DNA of 64,000 nucleotides from Myxococcales bacterium (lineage in GTDB: Bacteria; Myxococcota_A; Polyangia; Polyangiales; Polyangiaceae): NCBI GenBank assembly GCA_016712525.1, contig JADJQX010000008.1, forward strand, positions 124,001 through 188,000, in the 5' to 3' direction. The notes below the pieces were generated by a model that worked only from the letters and a program-made list of their open reading frames with translations, ran no database searches and was not told where the DNA came from. Positions 56,895 to 64,000 of this stretch are shown piece by piece. The translations under genes were made by a program, and so were the position numbers. How positions within the stretch are numbered: position 1 is the stretch's first letter; each line of letters starts with the position of its first letter.

Positions 56895-58213
56895 CCTCGG
56901 ACGACGGCACGCGCACGAAAAAACACGTCCGCGCCGACATCGCGCGGGCGGACGAGAAGGTCGTGCGCGTGACGGTGAGCGTCTCGCGCGGGCCCGACGC
57001 GGGGAAGACGTTCGCGGCCGAGCCTCGGGCGAGCGCGACGGTCGGCACGGGAGAGGGCACCGACCTCCGCCTCACCGATCCGACCGTGAGCCGGTACCAC
57101 GTCGAGCTCGAGCCCACCTCGAGCGGCGTGCGAGTGCGCGACCTCGGGAGCCTCAACGGGACGTACCTCGGGCGAGCGAGGATCGCCGCGGCCGAGGTGC
57201 CCCAAGGGACGGCGCTCACCCTCGGAGACAGCACGATCACGGTCACGTCCGCCGACCTCATGGCACCGGGGGACGTCCCCGAGGTGCCCGAGATCGTGAC
57301 GCGGAGCCCCCGCATGCTCGACGTGCTCCGTCACGTCACGAGGCTCGCGCGGCTCGCCCTCCCGGTGCTCGTGACCGGAGAGACGGGCACCGGGAAGGAG
57401 CTCGTCGCCAAGGCCCTGCACGACAAAGGGCCGCGCGCGCGAGGGCCGTTCGTCGTCGTCGACTGCGGCGCCCTGTCTCCGCAGTTGGTGGAGTCCGAGC
57501 TGTTCGGCCACGAGCGCGGCGCGTTCACCGGGGCGGTCGCGAGGCACGTCGGGGCGCTCGAGCGCGCGCACGGCGGCACGGTCTTCCTCGACGAAATCGG
57601 GGAGCTCCCGGGCCCGGCGCAGGCGGCCCTCCTCGGCGCGCTCGAGCGAAAACGCGTGCGACGGGTCGGTGGCTCCGCCGAGATCGCGCTCGACGTCCGG
57701 ATCGTCGCGGCCACCCACCGCGACCTCCGCGCCGAGGTGAACCGAGGGACGTTTCGCGCCGATCTCTACTACCGCATCGCGGGGGCGCACCTCTCCCTAC
57801 CTCCGCTCCGCGAGCGCCCCGAGGACATTCCCTTGCTCGTGAGGCGCTTCGCGGAAGAGGCCGGCGGCTCACCCGATTTGGTGCCCGAGAGCGTCGTCGA
57901 ATCGTTCACGCGCATGCACTTCGCGGGCAACGTGCGCGAGCTCCGGAACGCGGTCGAACGCGCCCTCGCGCTGGATCTGGAGGGCGCCGCGCCCCTCGAT
58001 CCGCCCGCGCGCGACGAGGACCGCGATGCCGCCGGCGAGACCCCGGTCGTCCGGTACCGAGACGCCCGAGCGAAGGCGGTCGCGGACTTCGAGCGCGCCT
58101 ACGTGACCGATCTCATCGCTCGCGCAGGCGGAAACGCATCCGAGGCCGCGCGGCTCGCCAAGATGGACCGCCCGTACCTGCTCGGGCTCCTGCGCCGCTA
58201 CTCCCTGCGCTGA
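56891..58213 (+). CDS. FHA-domain sigma-54-dependent transcription activator
   Basis: 440 residues from GTG 56891, overlapping the previous stop. FHA domain about 30-115 (VRVTVSVSRGPDAGKTF, TVSRYHVELEPTSSG, DLGSLNGTYLGRARI), which reads phosphothreonine. AAA+ domain: VTGETGTGKELVAKALH (Walker A), sigma-54 contact ERGAFTGAV intact, VFLDEIGELP (Walker B), VRIVAATHRDL, FRADLYYRI. C-terminal Fis-type HTH (GGNASEAARLAKMDRPYLLGLLRRY). No receiver domain, so input is probably phosphorylation read by FHA, coupling to the Ser/Thr kinases typical of this host (inference). Confidence 0.95.
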   Translation: MTSDDGTRTKKHVRADIARADEKVVRVTVSVSRGPDAGKTFAAEPRASATVGTGEGTDLRLTDPTVSRYHVELEPTSSGVRVRDLGSLNGTYLGRARIAAAEVPQGTALTLGDSTITVTSADLMAPGDVPEVPEIVTRSPRMLDVLRHVTRLARLALPVLVTGETGTGKELVAKALHDKGPRARGPFVVVDCGALSPQLVESELFGHERGAFTGAVARHVGALERAHGGTVFLDEIGELPGPAQAALLGALERKRVRRVGGSAEIALDVRIVAATHRDLRAEVNRGTFRADLYYRIAGAHLSLPPLRERPEDIPLLVRRFAEEAGGSPDLVPESVVESFTRMHFAGNVRELRNAVERALALDLEGAAPLDPPARDEDRDAAGETPVVRYRDARAKAVADFERAYVTDLIARAGGNASEAARLAKMDRPYLLGLLRRYSLR

Positions 58214-58235
58214 AGGCCGGGTGCCACGAGCGCGC

Positions 58236-58754
58236 TCACGCACCGCTCCGGCGTGCGCGCACGTTCGCCACGACGCCGACGAGCCCCACGGCCGAGACGA
58301 GGAGACACGCCCACGTCGAGTGGAATCGGCAGGGGACGAGCAGGTTGGCGAAGAAGGCCAAGAGCAGCGGATAGACGAGCACGCGCTTCGCGGCCGCCAT
58401 CGGGAAGGACGAGGCGACCTCGTCGGCGAGCGTAACGGGCTCCCTCACGATGCTCGCCGCGCGGACCGGCACCATGGCGCGGCCTCCGTCGAACGGCGCG
58501 ACGAGGTCGGCGTCGAAGAGCCGCTCGCCGCACTCGGGGCACACCCCCACGTCCGCTCCGAGCTCGGCCTGACATACCGGGCACGGGAGGGACCTCACGC
58601 CAGTCGCGTGCGCACGAACGGGCGCAACGGCGAGCTCGAGCTCGGGGAGGTCGAGCGTGTCACAGGCCACCTCCGAGGCCCTCGGCGTGCTCGCGCTGTC
58701 CGGGAGCGGAGGGAGGACGAGGTCGGGCACCGCGGGCATGTCGCCGTTCTGCAT
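58236..58754 (-). CDS. zinc-ribbon membrane protein, kinase-less relative of the two adjacent kinases
   Basis: 172 residues from ATG 58754, preceded by a strong AGGAGGA site. Contains VPDLVLPPLPDS, then a zinc ribbon (CPVCQAELGADVGVCPECGERL), then a linker and two membrane helices near the end (VLVYPLLLAFFANLLV and ACLLVSAVGLVGVVANV). The order matches the C-terminal third of the kinases at 58883 and 60239 but the kinase domain is absent. Could be a leftover of tandem duplication or a partner. Convergent with the sigma-54 activator 22 bases away. Confidence 0.8.
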   Translation of the reverse strand: MQNGDMPAVPDLVLPPLPDSASTPRASEVACDTLDLPELELAVAPVRAHATGVRSLPCPVCQAELGADVGVCPECGERLFDADLVAPFDGGRAMVPVRAASIVREPVTLADEVASSFPMAAAKRVLVYPLLLAFFANLLVPCRFHSTWACLLVSAVGLVGVVANVRARRSGA

Positions 58755-58882
58755 GTCCGGTCCTCCTGCAAAGGGCCGGCCACCCACGACACGGGATGTT
58801 TCTCAATAGTTACAATATGTTGCGCGTGCCTGTCCGTAGGCTTCGCCCTCCCCCGTTGGGGCCAGCCAACAGGCGGAGAGCA
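58755..58882. promoter_or_regulatory. AT-rich gap upstream of zinc-ribbon protein
   Basis: 128 bases between the second kinase and the zinc-ribbon gene. Unusually A/T-rich for this genome around 58797-58820 (TTCTCAATAGTTACAATATG), about 45 bases upstream of the ATG at 58754. It could contain a promoter for the small gene; I could not fix -35 and -10 boxes. Otherwise nothing seen. Confidence 0.35.
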
Positions 58883-60235
58883 TCACGCGGCGTCGTCGAG
58901 GTGCTGCCTCACGACCACGCCCACGGTCGCGACGATCGAGACCACGAAGAACGTGATGGGGAGCACCCCGGACGTTCCGCCAGCGAGAGCCGCGAGGACC
59001 GCGGCGCCGAACGAATAGGTCGCCACACGCTTGCCGATGGAGACGGGCAAGATCCCGACGGGGGCGAGCCACGCCGGCACCCTCGGCCCGAGCACGACGT
59101 TCGGCCCTCGGAACGGCGTGATCGCGGACGCCCGTGCCCCGCACGAGGCACAGACGACGGCGTTCGGCGCGAGCTTCGCGCCGCAGGTCGTGCACGGCGC
59201 AGCGGCGACCTCGATGGCCGTCTCGGGCTTGCGGTCGACCTCGACGAGCTCGAGCGGGGCGTTCGAAGTCGGCTCGGGCTCGAGCACCATCTCGGCGCGT
59301 AGACTGCCTGCCGGAGAGGCTTCGGTGCGCGTGGGTGGCGGAGGGAGCGCGAGGTCGGGAACGTTCGCAACGTCCGCGCTCGCGGACAAGGGCGGCTCGG
59401 GCTCGCTCTCACCCCGCTCGATGCGAGAGAGCGCGTGGAGCAACGCTTCGGCCGAAGGGGGGCGCGCCGAAGGCTCCTTCTCGAGGCAGGACGCGACGAG
59501 GCGGACGAGCGAGACCGGCACGACACGCTTCGTGCTCTCGACGGGCGGCGGGCGCGCTTCGAGGTGCTGGTACATGAGCGACGTCGCGTCGCCCTCGAAG
59601 GGGAGATGTCCCGAGAGCATGCGAAAAAAGAGGACGCCGACCGAGTAGAGATCGGCGCGCGCGTCGACGGGCTCGCCACGAATTTGCTCGGGCGCCATCG
59701 ACTGGAGCGTGCCCACGAACGTGCCGGGCTCGGTGAGCGTCTTCTGTCCCGTCGCCTTCGCGATGCCGAGGTCGAGCACCTTCACGCGCTCCTCTCCCTC
59801 AAGCCCTCGCACGAGCATCACGTTGCGAGCGGTCACGTCCCGGTGGACGATGCCGGCGGCGTGGAGCGCGCGAAGCCCCTCGAGCACGCCGCGCGCGACC
59901 GGAAAAAAGCGCTCGAGGGCCATTCCCCCCTCGTCGATCACGGACCCGAGCTGCACCCCATCGAGCAGCTCCATGACGAGGTACACGTCGCCCGACTCCG
60001 ACACTCCGACGTCGATCACCTCGACGAGGCACGGGTGCGAGACCTTGGCCGAGAGCACGGCCTCCGCGTGGAAGCGCGCCACGTACGCCGGATCCGCACG
60101 GAGATCCGCGGAGAGGATCTTCACCGCGCAGTCGCGCGAGAGCCTCGTGTCGAAGGCCCGCACGACCCGGGCCATACCTCCCTTGCCGAGCTCTTCCCCG
60201 AGCCGATAGCGGCCCCCGAGCAGCGCATCGTCCAT
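58883..60235 (-). CDS. Ser/Thr kinase with zinc ribbon and C-terminal membrane helices
   Basis: 450 residues. Kinase domain about 8-275: LGKGGMARVVRAF, CAVKILSAD, HRDVTARN, DLGIAKATG (DLG in place of DFG), FVGTLQSMAPEQIRG, ADLYSVGVLFFRM. Then a Pro/Ser linker, a zinc ribbon (CTTCGAKLAPNAVVCASCGAR), and two hydrophobic helices (ATYSFGAAVLAALAGG, ITFFVVSIVATVGVVV). Same tail as neighbours. Starts 3 bases after the next kinase's stop, so co-transcribed with it. Confidence 0.93.
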   Translation of the reverse strand: MDDALLGGRYRLGEELGKGGMARVVRAFDTRLSRDCAVKILSADLRADPAYVARFHAEAVLSAKVSHPCLVEVIDVGVSESGDVYLVMELLDGVQLGSVIDEGGMALERFFPVARGVLEGLRALHAAGIVHRDVTARNVMLVRGLEGEERVKVLDLGIAKATGQKTLTEPGTFVGTLQSMAPEQIRGEPVDARADLYSVGVLFFRMLSGHLPFEGDATSLMYQHLEARPPPVESTKRVVPVSLVRLVASCLEKEPSARPPSAEALLHALSRIERGESEPEPPLSASADVANVPDLALPPPPTRTEASPAGSLRAEMVLEPEPTSNAPLELVEVDRKPETAIEVAAAPCTTCGAKLAPNAVVCASCGARASAITPFRGPNVVLGPRVPAWLAPVGILPVSIGKRVATYSFGAAVLAALAGGTSGVLPITFFVVSIVATVGVVVRQHLDDAA

Positions 60236-60238
60236 CGC

Positions 60239-61609
60239 TCACGTACCGTAGCGATCGGCGACCCGCCGCGCCACGACGGAGACGATGCCCACGACGACCG
60301 CGAGCGACAGGGCCACGTATCCCTCGCTCACCTCGAGCTTGACGAGGAGCGCGAGCCCGAGGCTTGCCCCCAACGTGAGCGGCACCGAGATCCACATCGG
60401 GATCGCGCCGAGCACACGAAGGACGACGGGAGCCGAGTCGCGTGGCGGCACGGCGGCGAGCGCGGCGCTCCGGCGCGTCACCGGGCGCATGCCGGAGCCG
60501 ACCCGAGGAGCCCCACAATGGGGGCATGTGTCGGCCGTCTCGGCGACGTATTTCTTGCAAGATGCACAGGTTTGGGAGACCGGGCGCGCCATGAGCGCCG
60601 TCCCCGCGGAGCGAGGGGCGTCGGCGAGCTCGAGCACGACCTCGGCGTGGGGGCCGCTGCTCGACGCGACGGTCACCTCGTCGAGCGGGTCGAGCGCGGG
60701 CTGGCTCCCTGCCGCCGGCACGACGCGGCTCGACGGGGGCCCGTCGTCGGAGATCGCGAAGAGCCCTTCGAACGAGGCGAGCGCAGCCGCGACCTCGGTG
60801 GCGTCCGAGAAGCGCGCCTTCGGGTCCTTCTCGAGGCACCGCATGACGAGATCCGCGAGAGAACGAGGGATCCCGGCCTCCGGGCACGCGACCTCGGGCC
60901 GAGCCGGGACGGTCTCGAGGTGGTGCATGACGAGCGCCGAGCGCGGCACGTCCGGGTAGAGCGGCTTGCCCGTGAGCATGCGGTGGAAGACGACGCCCAG
61001 CGCGTAGACGTCCGCGCGAGGGTCGAGGGCTTCACCCATGATTTGCTCGGGTGCGATGTACTCGAGCGTCCCCAGGAACATGCCCGCCTCGGTGAGCTGC
61101 GTGCCGGCGTTCTGAGCCTTCGCGATCCCGAAGTCGACGATCTTCACGTAGTCGTTCACGCGCCCCTTCGCGACGAGCATCACGTTGGCGGGCTTCACGT
61201 CACGGTGCACGATCCCGAGCGCGTGGGCGGCGCCGAGCCCTTCGCACATCTCCCTCGCGATGCGGAAAAAACGCCCGAGCGAGAGCCTCCCGTCACGCGC
61301 GAGGCGCACCGAGAGAGGCTCCCCTTCGAGCAGCTCCATGACGAAGTAGAGATCGCCCGAGTCGGTCTCGCCGTGGTCGAACACCTCGACGACGTGGGGA
61401 TGCCGGATCTGCGCGGTGCGCCGGGCCTCGCGCACGAACCGCGCGTGGATGTCGGGAGTTCGCGAGTGCGCGTCGACCACCTTCACGGCGACCGGACGAT
61501 CGAGCTTCAAGTCGAGCGCGCGGTGCACCGTGCCCATGCCTCCCTGGCCGAGCAGGGAGTCGAGCCGATACCGCCCGCCGAGGACCGTGCGCTTCGAGGG
61601 ATCCGCCAT
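60239..61609 (-). CDS. Ser/Thr kinase with zinc ribbon and C-terminal membrane helices
   Basis: 456 residues from ATG 61609; GAGGG lies ten bases upstream. A GTG at 61642 is also in frame. Canonical Hanks kinase: LLGQGGMGTVHRAL, VAVKVVDAH, HRDVKPANVML, DFGIAKAQNAG, FLGTLEYIAPEQIMG, ADVYALGVVFHRML. After a linker, a zinc ribbon (CASCKKYVAETADTCPHCG) and two hydrophobic helices near the end. First gene of the kinase, kinase, zinc-ribbon cluster. The zinc ribbon could sense metal or redox, or hold partners. Confidence 0.94.
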   Translation of the reverse strand: MADPSKRTVLGGRYRLDSLLGQGGMGTVHRALDLKLDRPVAVKVVDAHSRTPDIHARFVREARRTAQIRHPHVVEVFDHGETDSGDLYFVMELLEGEPLSVRLARDGRLSLGRFFRIAREMCEGLGAAHALGIVHRDVKPANVMLVAKGRVNDYVKIVDFGIAKAQNAGTQLTEAGMFLGTLEYIAPEQIMGEALDPRADVYALGVVFHRMLTGKPLYPDVPRSALVMHHLETVPARPEVACPEAGIPRSLADLVMRCLEKDPKARFSDATEVAAALASFEGLFAISDDGPPSSRVVPAAGSQPALDPLDEVTVASSSGPHAEVVLELADAPRSAGTALMARPVSQTCASCKKYVAETADTCPHCGAPRVGSGMRPVTRRSAALAAVPPRDSAPVVLRVLGAIPMWISVPLTLGASLGLALLVKLEVSEGYVALSLAVVVGIVSVVARRVADRYGT

Positions 61610-61701
61610 TCGAGACCAACCCTCATGGTATGCGCTTCCCACAACGGCGCGGAAGCTTCATCCAACGCAAAGCCTGCCCACACGTAGGTTCTTAGGCGAC
61701 C

Positions 61702-62439
61702 TCAGCCGGGGCTCGCCTCGGGGACGCGCCGACCTCGCGAGAGCCAGTCGTTCGCGAGGGCACGAACGAAACGCTCGAGGTCCGCCTCGAGGTCACGGGC
61801 CATCGAGCAGAGCTCGGGTCTCGCGAGGGCTCGACGAACGGCCTCGGCGGGGCACGCGTACGGGTAGAGGCCGCCGAGCGCGGCGACCACGTCGTGCATG
61901 AGGGGCACCCCGATCGCGACCGGCACGTAGGGCTCGAGCACGAGCGCGACCTCGTCGAAGAACGCCGCCGAGCGGAGCTTGAACGCGACGATCGCCTCTT
62001 CGCTCAGGTTCCTCTCGAGCACGGTGGGGAGCGCGCTCGTCAGCACCACGAGCACCGGCCGCGAAACGAGAGAGCGCGCGAGGGTGCGCGCGAGCTGGTC
62101 GATGGACGACGATGCCGGCCCCGGGGCCGCGCGGCGCTCGTGGGCAGGACGACGTCGTCGTGTCCCCGTGGTGCACGGCTTCGGGAGGGAGCCTCGAAGG
62201 TCGCCGAGCCACGCCTCGTACTCGGCCTCGAGGAGGGCGAGCAGCACGGCCTCGCGGCTCTCGAAGTACCGGTACACGTTCGACTTGGTCATGCCCGCCT
62301 GCCGCGCGAGCTCGTTCAGGCCAAGGCCGTCGACCCCTCCCGTACCTTCGACGAGGGCACGCGCGGTCGACAGGAGGTGCGCCCGACGCTCCTCCTTTTG
62401 CTCTGGTTTTCGCGCACGTACGAAGCCCGACATCTCCAT
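61702..62439 (-). CDS. TetR-family transcriptional regulator
   Basis: 245 residues from ATG 62439 (an ATG two codons later is possible). N-terminal HTH: ARKPEQKEERRAHLLSTARALV, GLNELARQAGMTKSNVYRYFESREAVLLALLE. Ligand domain includes a 25-residue Arg/Pro-rich stretch (about 85-110) that looks like an insertion. Divergent from the SDR gene with the strong palindrome at 62462-62500 between, its likely operator. Loss-of-ligand repression of the SDR and itself is inferred. Confidence 0.9.
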   Translation of the reverse strand: MEMSGFVRARKPEQKEERRAHLLSTARALVEGTGGVDGLGLNELARQAGMTKSNVYRYFESREAVLLALLEAEYEAWLGDLRGSLPKPCTTGTRRRRPAHERRAAPGPASSSIDQLARTLARSLVSRPVLVVLTSALPTVLERNLSEEAIVAFKLRSAAFFDEVALVLEPYVPVAIGVPLMHDVVAALGGLYPYACPAEAVRRALARPELCSMARDLEADLERFVRALANDWLSRGRRVPEASPG

Positions 62440-62454
62440 CGAATCTACTCCCCC

Positions 62455-62500
62455 TTGACGAAGAGACCAGTGGTCGTTTAATTAAAGACCACTGGTCTCT
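62455..62500. promoter_or_regulatory. TetR operator overlapping SDR promoter
   Basis: Perfect 14-bp inverted repeat, AGAGACCAGTGGTC (62462-62475) and GACCACTGGTCTCT (62487-62500), around an 11-base AT centre. Each arm itself contains GACCA-N-TGGTC. A promoter reading toward the SDR overlaps it: TTGACG (62455-62460), 17 bases, TTAATT (62478-62483). The SDR ribosome-binding site AGGAG follows at about 62517. Confidence 0.8.
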
Positions 62501-62526
62501 AATTGTTGGAGACCGCAGGAGCCCTC

Positions 62527-63477
62527 ATGCCGCGACCTCACATGTGCCCCGAAGCTCTCCTCCGCACCGACCTCACCGGGAAGACGTTCGTCGTCACCGG
62601 GGGCAGCTCGGGCATCGGCCTCGTCACGGTCGAGCAGCTCGCGAAGCAGGGGGCGACCGTCGTGCTCGCGTGCCGCCGTGTGGCCGAGGGGGAGCGCGCG
62701 GCCGCGGAGATGAAGGCGCGCGGCGCCCGAGGGGCCATCGAGGTCATGAGCCTCGACCTCGCCGACCTCGCGAGCGTCCGAGCCTTCGCCGCGGCCTTCC
62801 TCGCGAAGCACGACGCGCTTCACGGGCTCGTGAACAACGCCGGCGTCATGAACACTCCCAAGGGGACCACGAAGGACGGCTTCGAGACCCAGATCGGCAC
62901 GAACCACCTCGGCCACTTCTTGCTGACCGAGCTGCTCCTCGGTGCCCTCGAGAAGGGCGCGCCGTCCCGCATCGTCGCGCTCTCGAGCTGCTACCACGAC
63001 ATGGCGCAAGGCCGAGAGGGCCGCATCGATCTCGACGATCTCCACTTCGAGCGCCGCCCGTACGACGGGTGGTCCGCCTACGCGCAGTCGAAGCTCGCCA
63101 ACGTCCTCCACGCACGGGAGCTCGCACGGCGCGTCGCCGACAAGGGCATCACGGCCGTGAGCGTGCACCCGGGTTGGGTGAGGACGAACCTCATTCGCCA
63201 GACCATGCCCACCTGGCTCCAAGACACCGTGCTCCGGCCGTTCTTGCGCCTCTCGGGCATGATCGAGCCGTGGGAGGGCGCCCAGACGACGCTCTATGCC
63301 CTGCTCGCCCCCGAGATCGAATCGGGTGCATACTACAGCCAAACCGGCATCTACCGCGAAAAGAAGCTCGCGGCAGGCGGGTGGCCCATGCGCTCGCCGA
63401 ACCCGAACGCCCACGACGACGGGATGGCCGCGCGGTTCTACGACACGAGCCGGGCGCTCGTCGGCCTCTCCGGCTGA
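62527..63477 (+). CDS. short-chain dehydrogenase/reductase
   Basis: 316 residues from ATG 62527, just past GCAGGAG. Classical/retinol-dehydrogenase-like SDR: cofactor motif TFVVTGGSSGIGLVTVEQL, LACRRV (Arg at the strand-2 end suggests NADP), NNAGVMNTP, NHLGHFLLTELLL, catalytic Ser in IVALSSCYH, Tyr-Lys in YAQSKLANVL, PGWVRTNL. The retinol dehydrogenase / WW-oxidoreductase group is the closest in feel. Substrate unknown; probably a lipophilic carbonyl or alcohol, induced through the divergent TetR protein. Confidence 0.92.
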   Translation: MPRPHMCPEALLRTDLTGKTFVVTGGSSGIGLVTVEQLAKQGATVVLACRRVAEGERAAAEMKARGARGAIEVMSLDLADLASVRAFAAAFLAKHDALHGLVNNAGVMNTPKGTTKDGFETQIGTNHLGHFLLTELLLGALEKGAPSRIVALSSCYHDMAQGREGRIDLDDLHFERRPYDGWSAYAQSKLANVLHARELARRVADKGITAVSVHPGWVRTNLIRQTMPTWLQDTVLRPFLRLSGMIEPWEGAQTTLYALLAPEIESGAYYSQTGIYREKKLAAGGWPMRSPNPNAHDDGMAARFYDTSRALVGLSG

Positions 63478-63537
63478 CGCGGGCCCACGAGGGCCGAGGG
63501 CTATCCATCGGTGTCCTACGCCCCCGCCGTGGCCAAA

Positions 63538-63773
63538 CGCGCCTCCCCTCTCCCCTCTCCCCCGTACACGTGCCCGTGCCCGTGCCCGACAACGGCGCCG
63601 CGGCCAACCGCGCCTCCCCTCTCCCCCGTACACGTGCCCGTGCCCGTGCCCGTGCCCGTGCCCGACAACGACGCCGCGGCCAACCGCGCCTCCCCCTCTC
63701 CCCTCTCCCCTCTCCCCTCTCCCCCGTACACGTGCCCGTGCCCGTGCCCGTGCCCGACAACGGCGCCGCGGCC
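63538..63773. repeat. tandem repeat, 3 copies, with nested GTGCCC array
   Basis: Three imperfect units (63538-63608, 63609-63684, 63685-63773; 71, 76 and 89 bases). Each has CGCGCCTCCC, CCCTCT repeats, CCCGTACAC, GTGCCC x3, x5 and x4 respectively, then GACAACG(G/A)CGCCGCGGCC. Differences in length come from the hexamers and the CCCTCT run. No gene in 63478-64000 is supported. Confidence 0.8.
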
Positions 63774-63790
63774 CTACACGGCCACGCCAT

Positions 63791-64000
63791 GCCGGGCACG
63801 GGCACGCGGAGAGCCCTGAACTCCCTCGGCCCGTCGTGGTCACCGATCGCCGGGCGCGGGCACGGGCACGGGCACGCGGAGAGCCCTGAACTCCCTCGGC
63901 CCGTCGTGGTCACCGATCGCCGGGCACGGGCACGGGCACGGGCACGGGCACGCGGAGAGCCCTGAATCGACTCCCTCGACCCGTCATGTTCACCGAATGC
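63791..64000. repeat. tandem repeat, 3 copies, with nested GGGCAC array, runs to window end
   Basis: Units at 63791-63848, 63849-63918 and 63919 to about the end (degenerate at its right). Each has GGGCAC x2, x4 (one is GGGCGC) and x5, then GCGGAGAGCCCTGAACTCCC and CGGCCCGTCGTGGTCACCGATC. GGGCAC is the reverse complement of the GTGCCC hexamer in the array just before, so the two arrays are oppositely oriented. The array may continue past the window. Confidence 0.75.

Noticed and set aside
63538..64000. CRISPR array
   Set aside because: Units are adjacent tandem copies with nested hexamers, not conserved repeats separated by unique spacers, and no cas genes are near.

Overview
The window is high-GC (roughly 70%) bacterial chromosome with dense, mostly short-gapped genes. 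Several things point to a Myxococcota (Polyangia/Sorangium-like) host: five or six Hanks-type Ser/Thr kinase-like proteins with proline/alanine-rich linkers, AgmX/PglI-like terminal modules, many secreted lipoproteins of unknown function, an FHA-sigma54 activator and a pilin-like protein. The host assignment is an inference; there is no rRNA gene here to confirm it. I saw no tRNA, rRNA, CRISPR array, prophage or insertion sequence.

Layout. 1-5.3 kb: central metabolism (ppdK, metC-like, hemL). 5.3-10.2 kb: two related membrane kinase-like proteins in tandem, the second lacking most ATP-binding residues. 10.3-12.4 kb: two small genes that each appear frameshifted, around a lipoprotein. 12.4-18.3 kb: outer-membrane barrel protein, glyA with a coupled alpha/beta hydrolase and pilin-like protein, and a secreted protein with a possible clan-CD protease dyad. 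18.4-27.4 kb: lipase pair, DEAD-box helicase, kelch lipoprotein, GH44 glycanase, and a tolC-hydrolase operon; the last two transcription units share an upstream palindrome. 27.8-33.3 kb: lipoprotein, HAD phosphatase, a 54-residue membrane protein, two acyl-CoA dehydrogenases flanking a lipoprotein, apaG, cyaY. 33.3-39.6 kb: a kinase and a giant TPR protein. 39.7-45.3 kb: a complete ISC iron-sulfur operon (iscS-iscU-iscA-hscB-hscA-fdx) headed by a MerR-family regulator with a CxxC-x8-CxxC tail where IscR would usually be. 45.4-54.1 kb: YgiQ radical SAM protein, TerC/NhaR-type divergent pair, GpsA-like dehydrogenase, large metallophosphoesterase lipoprotein, EEP-family hydrolase. 54.2-58.2 kb: two proteins of unknown function and an FHA-sigma54 activator, the last two translationally coupled. 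58.2-61.6 kb: two kinases and a kinase-less paralogue sharing a zinc-ribbon/two-helix tail. 61.7-63.5 kb: TetR regulator and SDR oxidoreductase around a strong palindromic operator. 63.5-64 kb: nested GTGCCC/GGGCAC tandem repeats.

The most interesting candidate is the MerR-headed ISC operon with its own palindromic sites. Next are the pseudokinase, the secreted clan-CD-like protein, the shared TGACC-N4-GGTCA palindrome upstream of the GH44 and tolC units, the kinase/zinc-ribbon expansion, and the phosphorylase-like/FHA-sigma54 operon. Functional statements rest on motif reading only; no database search was possible.
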